Translations under genes and position numbers: made by a program | From: CAVXYG01 sp963706835 | GTDB taxonomy: Bacteria; Actinomycetota; Actinomycetes; S36-B12; GCA-2699445 | Assembly (NCBI GenBank): GCA_963706835.1 | Contig: CAVPOB010000016.1 | Coordinates: forward strand, 1-64,000 | DNA: 64,000 nucleotides | Reading direction: 5' to 3' | Shown: piece after piece, positions 1 to 8,389 of the stretch | Position numbering within the stretch: position 1 is the first letter of the stretch | How the letters are laid out: each line of letters begins with the position of its first letter | The notes under the pieces: generated by a model | Told to the model about the DNA's origin: nothing | The model's database searches: none | The model's input: only the letters and a program-made list of their open reading frames with translations

Positions 1-232
1 ACCCCCAACTGCCCCGCGCCGGGACCCGCTGCGCGAGCCTAGCCTTCGGCGTCTGCCGCCGGATGCCCCGCGCCGCGCCGAGATTCTGGAAGCCCACGAC
101 CTTGCCGTCAGCCGCGGCTGGGACTGCTACCGGGATCCCGCCACCGGGTACGCGGTGATGACGGCATCCGCACTGCTGGCGCGCGGCACATGCTGCGGAC
201 TGTTGTGCCGCCACTGCCCCTACGCCCGCTGA
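1..232 (+). CDS. DUF5522 family small protein (5' end outside window)
   Basis: The reading frame is open from the window edge and ends with TGA at 230-232. About 76 residues are visible and no convincing start lies inside the window. The C-terminal 45 residues have the DUF5522 pattern: an acidic helix (EILEAHDLAV), a segment DPATGYAVMTASALLARG, then the Cys-rich tail TCCGLLCRHCPYAR. The family is a short protein of unknown function with a conserved CCG-x-x-CRHCPY end that looks metal-binding; here the usual CCGxG is CCGLL. It is convergent with the next gene, whose stop lies directly beside its own. Confidence 0.72.
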   Translation, partial: PPTAPRRDPLREPSLRRLPPDAPRRAEILEAHDLAVSRGWDCYRDPATGYAVMTASALLARGTCCGLLCRHCPYAR

Positions 233-673
233 TCAGCGCCGGTAGTTCACGCGCACATGCAGCTCCCGCGCGATGCGCCCCCACCCGGCCACGACGCCGA
301 TGAAGGCGCCCACCATGGCGACCCCGAGCAGCACGTGGATGGCGGGCGACCAGAAGTCGTCCTCGCCGACTGGGAAGGGGAAGAGCACGAAGAGTCGGGC
401 CAGGACGATGAGTCCGAAGGTGGCGCCGATGGCGTCGCGGGCGCCGCGCGAGAAGCCGGAATCGGTGATGAGCGCCACCAGGTTCAGCAGCAGAGCGCTG
501 ATCAGGGCGGCATTGACCAGGCGGACCATCTTGCCGAAGTCCTCGGTCACGAACTCCCATGCCTGCCACCCGGGGCTCTGGTTGACCGCCCAAAGCAGTC
601 CGGCGCAGGCCAGGACCGCCAGCAGTGCGGCGATCCGGCGCAACCTCCGCCGCCGCCGGTCATGATCGGCCAT
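233..673 (-). CDS. Hypothetical multi-pass membrane protein
   Basis: This 146-residue protein starts at ATG 673 behind a good GGAGG box six bases upstream. It begins with a short Arg-rich cytoplasmic tail (MADHDRRRRRLRR), followed by a hydrophobic segment near residues 14-32 and further membrane segments around 55-70, 83-100 and 112-130. I do not recognise a domain. The positive N-terminus suggests the first helix inserts with its N-terminus inside. It lies 69 bp downstream of the acyltransferase fusion on the same strand and could be co-transcribed with the glycerolipid genes, but nothing in the protein points to lipid chemistry. Confidence 0.6.
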   Translation of the reverse strand: MADHDRRRRRLRRIAALLAVLACAGLLWAVNQSPGWQAWEFVTEDFGKMVRLVNAALISALLLNLVALITDSGFSRGARDAIGATFGLIVLARLFVLFPFPVGEDDFWSPAIHVLLGVAMVGAFIGVVAGWGRIARELHVRVNYRR

Positions 674-742
674 GAGACCTCCGCCTCAAGCGTCCCGCAT
701 TTCAGCGACACGGGCCGCCATCGGCGCCGTGTCGTGGGAGTG

Positions 743-2182
743 TCAAGCGTCGCCTGGCCAGTTCGCGAGGGTGTCCAGGTACATCTGACGCACCCTGGCC
801 ACCTGCTCGCTGAGATTGTCCTTCGTCCAGTCGTCGGTCGGAACGGGCGGCAGCACCGCGACATCGACGGTGCCGGGGTGGATCACCATGGAATGCGCCG
901 CCATGATCTCGCCGCAGTTGCGCATGACGATCGGGACCATGGGCACCCGGGCCTGCATGCACAGGTGGAACGGCCCCTTCTTGAACGGCAGCAACCGCGG
1001 GGTGGGGGAGCGGGTCCCCTCCGGTGCGATCGCGATGGACTTGCCCTCCTGGAGCGCCTCGACGGCGCCCTCGAGGCCGGTGCGCGCCTTGGCGCTGTCG
1101 GCGCGGTCGATGTACACCACCTCGGTGAGGTAGCCGACCGGGCCGAAGATCGGATCTTTCTGCAGGGACTTCTTGGCGACGCCGCTGAAGTCCTTGCGCA
1201 GCACCGCGCTCAGGACGAAGGGATCCAGCTGGCTCTGGTGGTTGAAGGTGAAGACCGCGGGGCGGGCCGACCAGGCGTTCTCCTCCCCGACTACCTGCAC
1301 GCTGACCCCGGCGGCAGCCAGGGCCAGATCTGCGCCTACGGCGGAGGCCAGGTTGGCGGCCATCGAACGGCTGCGGTTCAGCGCCCCCAACAGGCCGGCG
1401 GCACCGAAGGTCCCCAGGAAGACCCCGCCCGCGGCGGCACTGCGCACCAGATCGATCGGGGTCGTCTCCGGGGGCCGCTTCAGGACCGCTCGAGGCCACC
1501 CCTTGTCCCGGGCGACAGCGTCGAGTTGCTCATCGGGATTCAGTGCGCACGGCCTTCCCACCAGGGAGAGGAAGGGGACGTCCTCGATGCCGTTGGAGTA
1601 GGCGAAGGATGCGGTCAGGTCCACGTCGGTGCGTTCGGCGAAGTCGGCAACCCCCCGGGCCTTCCCGTCGCCCCAGCGGATGTCGCTGCCGAGCTCGCCG
1701 GTGTAGGTCCCGGATTCGTCGAAGGCCATCTCGGTGCAGATGATGTACTCGATGCCCAGATCCTCGGCAGTCGCCTGAACCTGCGGCCGCGTGGCCGACG
1801 AGGCGATCACCACGGTATGACGCTTGCGCAGGTGCGCCTCGATCAGCGAGCGGGCGCCCGGGTAGATCATTTCGGCGAGTTCCCTGGCGAAGACGGTACG
1901 GGCCCAGTCTTCCACTTCCGCCACCGTCCGTCCGGCCTGACCGCGGATACCGACGCGCATCAGCTCGTCGACGTCCTTGCCGCGACGCTCGATGCCGATG
2001 CTCTCCGAGATGCTGCGGATGACCTCGCGGGGCGAGACCTCGCGACGCTTCAGCCGGTACTTGAAGAACGCCAGCGCCGAGTATCCGGCGATAAGCGTGC
2101 CGTCGAAGTCGAAGAACGCTCCGACCTGGGGCCCCTCCGGGGAGTCCTCGATCTGTTCGACGAGCCACTCGATGTCCGCCAT
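743..2182 (-). CDS. HAD-IB hydrolase fused to 1-acylglycerol-3-phosphate acyltransferase (PlsC domain)
   Basis: A 479-residue two-domain protein. The N-terminal half is a HAD superfamily IB phosphatase: nucleophile motif FDFDGTLI near residues 23-30, motif II around VIASSATRP, and a late motif YSNGIEDVPFL. The C-terminal half is a PlsC-type acyltransferase with the HX4D motif FNHQSQLD at 313-320 and the substrate loop APEGTRSP at 386-393. This fusion is known in actinobacteria and is thought to act in phosphatidic acid/glycerolipid synthesis. Start chosen at ATG 2182, preceded by AAGGAG, 10 bp after the plsB stop, so the two are probably one operon: PlsB makes lysophosphatidate and PlsC acylates it. 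The HAD substrate is not known. Confidence 0.88.
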   Translation of the reverse strand: MADIEWLVEQIEDSPEGPQVGAFFDFDGTLIAGYSALAFFKYRLKRREVSPREVIRSISESIGIERRGKDVDELMRVGIRGQAGRTVAEVEDWARTVFARELAEMIYPGARSLIEAHLRKRHTVVIASSATRPQVQATAEDLGIEYIICTEMAFDESGTYTGELGSDIRWGDGKARGVADFAERTDVDLTASFAYSNGIEDVPFLSLVGRPCALNPDEQLDAVARDKGWPRAVLKRPPETTPIDLVRSAAAGGVFLGTFGAAGLLGALNRSRSMAANLASAVGADLALAAAGVSVQVVGEENAWSARPAVFTFNHQSQLDPFVLSAVLRKDFSGVAKKSLQKDPIFGPVGYLTEVVYIDRADSAKARTGLEGAVEALQEGKSIAIAPEGTRSPTPRLLPFKKGPFHLCMQARVPMVPIVMRNCGEIMAAHSMVIHPGTVDVAVLPPVPTDDWTKDNLSEQVARVRQMYLDTLANWPGDA

Positions 2183-2192
2183 GCCGCGCTCC

Positions 2193-3986
2193 TTACCGGT
2201 TTGCCCGCTGGGCCAGCACCGGCTGGCCGGTTTGCTGGGCGATGCGCCGCAGCTGGTCCAGTTGCTGGGCGATCTCACGCAGCTCGGCAGCGAAGGCCTC
2301 GCGCTGCTGCGCCAGGTCCCCGGTCGCCGGGTCGAGCAGGCCCGACTTGGCCGCCACCATGGCCGCGTTGCGGAAGTAGTCGCGGGAGATGCTCTCCGCG
2401 GTGGGGAGTATCCGCTGCAGCCACCGTTGCCGTGCGACCGTCAGGCTGCGCTCGACGAGGGCATCCTCGTCCGCCGGCTGGTCGCCGAGCAGCGCCAGTT
2501 CGTCGGCCAGCACGCTGTAGGCCTCCAGGATCGGCCCGATCACCCGATGGGCCAGGATCAGTTGCAGGTCGCCCAGCCGCTGCAGGACGTCATCGGCCTT
2601 GAAGGATTCGCCCTCCCACTCGGGGTAGATCAGCGTGATCTCGGAGGCGATCTGTCCGGCGAACTCCAGCGTCCCGGGGAAGAAGAACTCAAAGTGCAGC
2701 AGTTCCTTCAGGCGGCGAGCCCGCAGCCACGTGGCGCTGTTGATGTCCTCGGCACCCTCCTCCGCTGCGCCGAGCGCGGCGATCTCGGCGATGGCCCGCG
2801 CCACGAAGAAGTGCACCATGGTGTTGCGGTAGAACGCCGCCTCGTGCTGCTTGGCCAGCTCCACCCAGAAGATGTCCTCGGCGCCTCCGCCGTAGTGCGA
2901 GACCACGCCCTCTGCGATGAGCCGCTCCAAGGTCTCCCGCATCACCTTGGGCTCTGCGAGGTCCAGCCCCTCGATCATCGGCAGTTCCCGCACTCGGATG
3001 TACTCCAGCAGCGGCCCGATGATGGCCCGTCCCTCCTCGACGGTGATCGCCCGATCCCCGTTGTCCAGCAGGGCGAAAGTGATCACGGCCGCCGGGGTGA
3101 TCGGCGTGACGGCGTTGATGCGGTTGCAGACCTCGATGGCGACCTTGGGCACCGCCAGTCGCGGCCGCGGCACGCCATCTTCGTCCTTTGTCAGGGCGAC
3201 CGCTTCGCGCAGCGACAGCGGCTCCCCGAAGCGCACGTACGCCCGGCCCAGACGGCGTGACTGGTCCCGGGCGAAGTCGTAGAGCCAGCTGAAGCTCTCG
3301 CCCTTCTTGCTGCCGCCGGTCTCCTCGGCCGAGATGGCACTGACCTCGTGCTGCTGGTCGTAGATGACCGCTGTGGGCACGACGTGCACCTCGTGCTCGG
3401 GGTTCTCCTCGAAGGCATCCATCACATAGCTGAGCACGCCGAGCCGGGGCGCGCGGAGCTTGCCCGTCCGGGTCCGCCCGCCCTCGATGTACCACTCCAG
3501 GTTCTGGCGCTCCTGGATCACGTGCGCCAGATAGGTACGCAGAACGGCCCGGTAGACGTGGTCGTCGCGAAACTCGCGACGGATGAAGACGATGCCGTTG
3601 CGCTGCCCGATCGTGGACAGGGGCCACAGCGCCAGATTGGCGCCAGCCAGCACGTAGTTGGGCGAGAAGCCCTGCTCCATCAGGGCCGACCGCAGCACCA
3701 TCGTGTCCAGGTAGCTGCGATGGTTCGGCAGGAAGATCAGGCTCGTCGACTGGTTCAGCCGGCGCAGTGCCCGCACCTCCTCGGGGCGGTAGTCGAGGCG
3801 ATAGGCGCGCGAGAGCCAGCGGCTGAACCGGTCCCATGCCGCCACGCTGTAGTGACCGGGGCGGGCCTCCATCTCCTTGAGGTCCCGCTCGGCCTCTGAA
3901 CGCAGGTCACCGACCGGCTGACCGGACTCCTCCGACAGGCTCCGCAGGATTTCGTCGAATGCTGCAGTGCCAAGAACATCGCTCAC
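2193..3986 (-). CDS. plsB: Glycerol-3-phosphate 1-O-acyltransferase
   Basis: A 597-residue PlsB-type acyltransferase that transfers an acyl chain to sn-glycerol-3-phosphate, the first step of phospholipid synthesis at the inner membrane face. The acyltransferase motifs are clear: NHRSYLD (HX4D) at 88-94, the second block around GIVFIRREF near 131-139, the glycerol-phosphate binding block EGGRTRTGK at 168-176, and VVPTAVIYD downstream. It is shorter than the roughly 790-800 residues usual for E. coli or mycobacterial PlsB; the N-terminal extension is reduced. Start is GTG 3986 with no strong Shine-Dalgarno. It leads the operon with the HAD-PlsC gene. Confidence 0.88.
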   Translation of the reverse strand: MSDVLGTAAFDEILRSLSEESGQPVGDLRSEAERDLKEMEARPGHYSVAAWDRFSRWLSRAYRLDYRPEEVRALRRLNQSTSLIFLPNHRSYLDTMVLRSALMEQGFSPNYVLAGANLALWPLSTIGQRNGIVFIRREFRDDHVYRAVLRTYLAHVIQERQNLEWYIEGGRTRTGKLRAPRLGVLSYVMDAFEENPEHEVHVVPTAVIYDQQHEVSAISAEETGGSKKGESFSWLYDFARDQSRRLGRAYVRFGEPLSLREAVALTKDEDGVPRPRLAVPKVAIEVCNRINAVTPITPAAVITFALLDNGDRAITVEEGRAIIGPLLEYIRVRELPMIEGLDLAEPKVMRETLERLIAEGVVSHYGGGAEDIFWVELAKQHEAAFYRNTMVHFFVARAIAEIAALGAAEEGAEDINSATWLRARRLKELLHFEFFFPGTLEFAGQIASEITLIYPEWEGESFKADDVLQRLGDLQLILAHRVIGPILEAYSVLADELALLGDQPADEDALVERSLTVARQRWLQRILPTAESISRDYFRNAAMVAAKSGLLDPATGDLAQQREAFAAELREIAQQLDQLRRIAQQTGQPVLAQRANR

Positions 3987-4191
3987 GATCGTCCCGATCC
4001 GCCGCTGTGCAGGTACGGCGCCAGACTAGGCCTGCGGCGGTGGAGTTCGCTCGCGTTCGACGTGGTCGCGGGCCGTACCCTGCCGCTGCCTCCTGGCGAT
4101 GGGCCGATGGACGAACCCCGATTGAGCGCGTCGTCCTGAGCGGGAAGGCAGCCTCCGTCGAGATGCCGATCAGGATTGCGCAGCGGCATTC

Positions 4192-5184
4192 TCAGGGGGT
4201 GCGACGACCGTGCCACCAGGCCCCGAGCCGGTTTGCCGGGTCGCACAGCACTGCGTCGTCCCAGTCGGCGCAGGGCCGCGGCCGCAGCGTGGGTCGATTC
4301 GGCGAAGGCCAGCACGGCGCCGTCGGGGTCCTCCGCGGTGCGCACGGCCTCGTAGGGCAGGACGAACTCGCCGAGGTCGGGCAGCCACATGGCGGCGTCG
4401 GGCTGCACCGGGGCCTGGGCGAGGCCGTCCGGCGATGGGTAGGCGTAGGCGTAGAAGATCGGGTCGGGGTTGTCGGCGTTCCCGGCCAGAACCCCAGGCT
4501 GGTGACCTCATGGGAATACGCCTCGCGGGCCACGTCGTCGGGGAAGTTGGGCATTCCGCCGGGGTGCGGCGGGGCCTCGCGGCCGGAGAACCGGGTGACG
4601 GCGAGGTCGAAGCTGCCCCAGAAGAAGTGCACCGGACTGACCTTGCCCCGGAACTCTGCCCGGAACGTCAGGAAGACCCGGTGGGCCTGGACCAGTGCCC
4701 GCCACAGCGCCTGCGCGTGCTCGGGGACGTAGGTGGCGTGCTCGGTGTCGGCGGGGAACGGCACCGCATCCGGGATCTCGCTGGGGACCGGGTGGATGTC
4801 CGCGTCGATGCCCAGCGCGGTCAGGGCCGCGAGCACCTCGGCGTAGAAGGCCGCGGTCGTCTTCGACTCCAGCGCGACCCGGCCGCTACGTCCGTCGCTG
4901 GATCGGATGAGGAGTTCGTGGTCCACGAAGTCGAAGCCCATCTCGTAGGCATGTGGGACGTACGGGATGAGGGAGGTGCTCAGGCCCCGGGCATCGACGT
5001 ACAGGGGCACGCTCCAGGAGTGGTTGGTCCAGGGGGTGTGGCACATGCGGACCTTGCCGACGATCTGGGTCCACCGGTGCAGTGTCGCAACGGTCGCCGC
5101 CCATTCATCAGACGGCAGCCGCGGCCACACCGGCGCTGCCGCTGGATGCCATCCACGCTGCTCCGGCAAGATTCCCGACGCCAT
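4192..5184 (-). CDS. DUF5996 family protein, reading frame broken twice
   Basis: The N-terminal two thirds matches DUF5996: WPRLPSDEW, LHRWTQIVGKVRM, WSVPLYVDARGLSTS, then HFFWGSFDLAVTRFSGR and GGMPNFPDD. After GFWPG the frame is lost; the family sequence continues in another frame (NADNPDPIFYAYAYP, GEFVLPYEAVRTAEDPDGA, AFAESTHAAAAAL) and returns to the first frame at DWDDAVLCDPANRLG. Restoring it needs one missing base near 4485 and one extra base near 4266. Both products are well conserved, so sequencing error is more likely than decay. Function of the family is unknown. The start is uncertain: ATG 5184, or GTG 5130 just before WPRLP, which fits the family best. Confidence 0.75.
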   Translation of the reverse strand: MASGILPEQRGWHPAAAPVWPRLPSDEWAATVATLHRWTQIVGKVRMCHTPWTNHSWSVPLYVDARGLSTSLIPYVPHAYEMGFDFVDHELLIRSSDGRSGRVALESKTTAAFYAEVLAALTALGIDADIHPVPSEIPDAVPFPADTEHATYVPEHAQALWRALVQAHRVFLTFRAEFRGKVSPVHFFWGSFDLAVTRFSGREAPPHPGGMPNFPDDVAREAYSHEVTSLGFWPGTPTTPTRSSTPTPTHRRTASPRPRCSPTPPCGCPTSASSSCPTRPCAPRRTPTAPCWPSPNRPTLRPRPCADWDDAVLCDPANRLGAWWHGRRTP

Positions 5185-5337
5185 GGCGGCATTGCAGCAT
5201 GCCGCGCGCGGCATCGCACGGCGGTGCCCGCCATGGGCCGCGACTCGTGGCTGCGGTGGGACCGCGACCAGCGTCAGCGGCGCACCGGCCGACCTGCGAT
5301 CAGCCCCAACGCTGCGGCACGCAGCAGGCGCACGCAG

Positions 5338-7080
5338 CTAACTCGCCGGCGCCCGGTCGGACCGGTTCACGGCAGAGACCACGGCCTTCAGCGAGGAGGT
5401 CGTGATGGAGGGATCGATTCCGACTCCCCACAGGACGCGGCCGTCGATCGCGCACTCGAGGTAGGAGGCGGCGCTCGCGTCGCCCCCGGCCGACATGGCG
5501 TGCTCGGCGTAGTCCAGGACGCGCACATCGATCCCGTGGTGGTGCAGGGCATCGCAGAACGCTGCGATCGGCCCGTTGCCGGTGCCCTGCAACTCCACGC
5601 GGTCGCCGTTGTCGTCGACGACGACGTCCAGGATCGTCGGCTCGCCGACGGTGGAGTCCTGGCTCACCGAGATAAGCCGGAAGCGGCCCCAGCGGTCAGC
5701 CTCGTTCGGCAGGTACTCGTCCAGGAACACCTCCCACATGTGCTCCGGGGTCACCTCGCCGCCCTCGGCATCGGTGAGGCGCTGGATCACCTGGCTGAAC
5801 TCGATCTGCAGCCGCCGCGGCAGTTCCAGGCGATGCTCGGTGCGCATGATGTAGGCGACCCCGCCCTTGCCGGACTGGCTGTTCACGCGGATGACCGCCT
5901 CATACGTGCGGCCGACATCCTGCGGGTCGATCGGCAGGTACGGAACCTCCCAGCGGTGGTCGGCGACGTCGATGCCGTCCGCTGCCGCCTCCACGGCTAG
6001 CGCCTGCAGTCCCTTGTTGATGGCGTCCTGATGGGATCCGGAGAACGCGGTGAAGACCAGGTCGCCGCCGTACGGGTGGCGCTCCGGCACCGGCATCTGG
6101 TTGCAGTACTCGACCGTGCGGCGAACCTCGTCGATGTCGGAGAAGTCGATCTGCGGATCGATGCCCTGGCTGAACAGATTCATGCCCAGGGTGACCAGGC
6201 AGACGTTGCCGGTGCGTTCCCCGTTGCCGAACAGGCAGCCCTCGATCCGGTCCGCTCCGGCCAGGTAGCCCAACTCCGCAGCCGCGACCGCAGTGCCGCG
6301 ATCGTTGTGCGGGTGCAGGCTCAGCACGATGGAGTCGCGTCGGGCCAGGTTGCGGTGCATCCACTCGATGGAGTCGGCGTAGACGTTCGGCGTGGCCATC
6401 TCCACCGTGGCGGGCAGGTTGATGATGACCTTGCGCTGCGGCGTCGGTTCCCACACCTCGGTGACGGCGTCGCAGACCTCCACCGCGAAGTCCAACTCAG
6501 TCCCGGTGTAGGACTCCGGGGAGTACTCGAAGTACACGTCGGTCTCGTCGACGATCTGCTCGGCGTACTTCTTGCACAACTGGGCGCCGTGGACGGCGAT
6601 CTCCTTGACCCCGGCCCGGTCCAGGCCGAATACCACCCGGCGCTGGAGCGTGGAGGTGGAGTTGTACAGGTGCACGATCGCCTGCTTCGCGCCCCGAACC
6701 GCCTCGAAGGTCCGTTCGATCAGGTGCTCGCGAGACTGGGTCAGCACTTGGATGACGACATCGTCGGGGATCACGTCATCCTCGATCAACTGACGGACGA
6801 AGTCGAAGTCAGTTTGGGACGCCGAGGGGAAGCCGACCTCGATCTCTTTGTAGCCCATGCGGACCAGCAGGTCGAACATGCGCCGCTTGCGCTCCGGGCT
6901 CATCGGGTCGATCAGCGCCTGGTTGCCGTCGCGCAGGTCCACCGCACACCAGCGCGGGGCGGTCTCGATGGCCTGGTCAGGCCAGGTGCGATCCGGCAGC
7001 TCGACGGCTGGGAAAGGTCGGTAGCGGTGGCTGGCCATGCCGCTGGGCTGCTGCGCAGTGCGCTTGTGATACGTGGTCAT
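5338..7080 (-). CDS. leuA: 2-isopropylmalate synthase
   Basis: LeuA condenses acetyl-CoA with 2-oxoisovalerate to start leucine synthesis in the cytoplasm. The 580-residue protein has the DUF2457/DRE-TIM barrel signature CAVDLRDGNQALIDPM, the metal-binding HPHNDRGTA, GNGERTGNVC, and a C-terminal LeuA dimer (regulatory) domain beginning near GRFRLISVSQDS. It is the long actinobacterial form. Start is ATG 7080 with GGAG eight bases upstream; an upstream in-frame extension lacks signals. The 5' region carries two tiny ORFs with Leu-Leu-Leu and a strong hairpin (7129-7233), so it is probably controlled by a leader-peptide attenuator. leuB and ilvE are nearby but on the other strand. Confidence 0.95.
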   Translation of the reverse strand: MTTYHKRTAQQPSGMASHRYRPFPAVELPDRTWPDQAIETAPRWCAVDLRDGNQALIDPMSPERKRRMFDLLVRMGYKEIEVGFPSASQTDFDFVRQLIEDDVIPDDVVIQVLTQSREHLIERTFEAVRGAKQAIVHLYNSTSTLQRRVVFGLDRAGVKEIAVHGAQLCKKYAEQIVDETDVYFEYSPESYTGTELDFAVEVCDAVTEVWEPTPQRKVIINLPATVEMATPNVYADSIEWMHRNLARRDSIVLSLHPHNDRGTAVAAAELGYLAGADRIEGCLFGNGERTGNVCLVTLGMNLFSQGIDPQIDFSDIDEVRRTVEYCNQMPVPERHPYGGDLVFTAFSGSHQDAINKGLQALAVEAAADGIDVADHRWEVPYLPIDPQDVGRTYEAVIRVNSQSGKGGVAYIMRTEHRLELPRRLQIEFSQVIQRLTDAEGGEVTPEHMWEVFLDEYLPNEADRWGRFRLISVSQDSTVGEPTILDVVVDDNGDRVELQGTGNGPIAAFCDALHHHGIDVRVLDYAEHAMSAGGDASAASYLECAIDGRVLWGVGIDPSITTSSLKAVVSAVNRSDRAPAS

Positions 7081-7128
7081 CTGAAGGTCTCCGAGGATCG
7101 GGGCGGGAGACCGGCGCATCACAGCAAC

Positions 7129-7166
7129 CCGCGACGGGGAGGCCGGTCGGTCAGGCCCCGTCGCGG
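7129..7166 (-). promoter_or_regulatory. Attenuator-type hairpin before leuA
   Basis: A perfect 11-bp stem (arms 7129-7139 and 7156-7166, sequence CCGCGACGGGG and its complement) with a 16-nt loop lies 49 bp before the leuA start. Its 5' arm overlaps the last codons of the leader ORF at 7151-7195. A ribosome stalled on the leader's Leu codons would sit on this arm, while release at the stop would let the stem form. There is no U-run, so it may act on translation or through Rho. The regulatory role is inferred. Confidence 0.6.
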
Positions 7167-7195
7167 CTGCCAAGAAGCAGGCGCGCAGAGTTCAT
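7151..7195 (-). CDS. leuL: Leucine leader peptide (14 residues)
   Basis: A 14-codon ORF reads MNSARLLLGSRDGA and contains three consecutive leucine codons (CTG CTT CTT). It lies 70 bp upstream of leuA, in the position of leucine leader peptides known before leuA in actinobacteria. A TACAGT box ends seven bases before the ATG, so the transcript may start at or next to the ATG (leaderless). The stop codon is followed at once by the loop and 3' arm of the 11-bp hairpin. Its role in sensing leucyl-tRNA charging is inferred from position and composition. Confidence 0.62.
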   Translation of the reverse strand: MNSARLLLGSRDGA

Positions 7196-7197
7196 CG

Positions 7198-7233
7198 CTA
7201 GCACTGTAGCAGCAGCATGTTGCGGACAGCCAT
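7198..7233 (-). CDS. Possible second leucine leader ORF (11 residues)
   Basis: Reads MAVRNMLLLQC and holds CTG CTG CTA, again three leucine codons in a row. It starts at ATG 7233 behind AGAGGA and stops two bases before the ATG of the 14-codon leader, an arrangement suggesting coupled translation. If the TACAGT at 7202-7207 is a real -10 box, this ORF would be only partly transcribed from that promoter and would matter only for a longer transcript. Chance occurrence cannot be excluded because CTG is common here. Confidence 0.35.
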   Translation of the reverse strand: MAVRNMLLLQC

Positions 7234-7360
7234 TCCTCTGGACGGTCGCGATCCAGGGTGCTTCGCGCGGTGTCCGTTTCTGGGCGCCGTTCCCCAGGGA
7301 TGGGCGGCATTCGCGACTCCTCGGCGCGGGGACGGAATGCAGTTCATAGGGGTCTCGCGC

Positions 7361-7860
7361 CTGAGCGGGGGCTGAAGGCGCCCGCCGGTGGTGAGTCTCT
7401 GTGCACCCGGGGTGGGGGTTTGCACCTGGGGCGGGGGCTGAGGGCGGCTCCGGGGCGGCTTCTGTGCACCCGGATTGGGGGTTTGCACCCGGGGCGGGGG
7501 CTGAGGGCGGCTCCGGGGCGGCTTCTGTGCACCCGGATTGGGGGTTTGCACCCGGGGCGGAGGCTGTGTGCGCCTCCGGGGCGGGTCCTGTGCACCCGGA
7601 TCGGGGGTTTGCACCCGGGGCGGGGGCTGTGTGCGCCGATTCGACCGGTTCAGCCCCCACGACGGGTGCAAACCCCCGAACCGGGTGCATCCCTGCCCCG
7701 CATACCGGACGTTCAGCCCCCACGACGGGTGCAGACCCCCGAACCGGGTGCAGACCCGCCCCGCACACCGGGCGCTCCGGATCCGCGCCCGGGACCTCGG
7801 CGGCCCACTCGCTCAACCCGCAGGCACGGGAGCCGACAACACGCCCGAATGCGATGAGCC
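7361..7860. repeat. 63-bp-unit palindromic element, copy A
   Basis: Four same-direction units start with TGTGCACCC at 7400, 7463, 7526 and 7589, exactly 63 bp apart. After a centre at about 7630-7652, two opposed units end in GGGTGCA at 7689 and 7752, again 63 bp apart. A degenerate half unit precedes (7361-7399). Each unit carries two copies of TGCACCCG 19 bp apart separated by a G5T3 block. The right end (7801-7860) has a module also seen in copies B and C, ending near GCGATGAGCC. It lies between leuA and the TM2 gene, both leftward. Long open frames through the array are a by-product of composition. Confidence 0.85.
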
Positions 7861-7876
7861 CCATTCCTCTGGACGC

Positions 7877-8275
7877 CTACCAGTTGGACAGCACGCGCTC
7901 TTCCTTGTCCTTGAACGACCCCACCAGGATCACGATGAAGTCGATCAGGGTCCAGATGCCGAAACCGCCCAGCGTGAAGAGCATGAGCAAGCCGGTGCCG
8001 ATCTTGCCCACGTAGAACCGGTGCACGCCGAAGACGCCGAGGAACCATGCCAGAAGGGCTGCGGCGAGTCGGCTCTTCGGACTCGCGGGTCGGCCCTGCT
8101 CGTCCACCATCGGCTTTCCGTTGGGGAAGCGCGGGACATCGCTGGCGGCTGCCACGGCAGGGGCAGGCGCGGGATAGGCCGACGGTGGCGGAGGCGGGGG
8201 CGGGGGAGGTGGAGGCGTTGCGCCCGCGGACTGCCCGGAGCCGGGATCCGAGGGCGGTGGTGTCGGCGTTGTCAT
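7877..8275 (-). CDS. TM2 domain membrane protein with proline-rich N-terminus
   Basis: A 132-residue protein. Residues 1-50 are Pro/Ala-rich and include an eleven-proline run, likely a flexible cytoplasmic tail. The C-terminal part is a TM2 domain: two membrane helices joined by a short loop, with the hallmark FLGVFGVHRFYVGK before TGLLMLFTLGGFGIWTLIDFI. TM2 proteins have no settled biochemical role in bacteria. The start is ATG 8275 behind AGGAAA. Its stop lies 16 bp from the end of repeat copy A, with no obvious separate terminator, so the palindromic array may act as one. Confidence 0.85.
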   Translation of the reverse strand: MTTPTPPPSDPGSGQSAGATPPPPPPPPPPPSAYPAPAPAVAAASDVPRFPNGKPMVDEQGRPASPKSRLAAALLAWFLGVFGVHRFYVGKIGTGLLMLFTLGGFGIWTLIDFIVILVGSFKDKEERVLSNW

Positions 8276-8389
8276 CGTCGTTTCCTCACTGTCGTGGAGT
8301 GGTACCAGGGTAGGTTGCCCGCCGACATCGGGCGCGGTCATCGCCTCGGATGGGACCTTCGGCAGGGGCGCCGATCCTACAGTGGGGAT

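Noticed and set aside
257..2602. A long rightward open frame of about 780 codons over the PlsC and PlsB genes
   Set aside because: It is antisense to two recognised genes, has no family similarity and arises from GC-rich codon bias.
7361..7860. CRISPR array
   Set aside because: The regular 63-bp period suggested it, but the sequence between conserved parts is itself repeated, units face both ways, and no cas gene is near.
7198..7864. Proline-rich repeat proteins encoded through the palindromic arrays
   Set aside because: Because the unit is 63 bp and GC-rich, frames stay open in several phases on both strands, giving 21-residue PPRVQTP-like repeats. Starts and ribosome sites are lacking and the open phase differs among copies.
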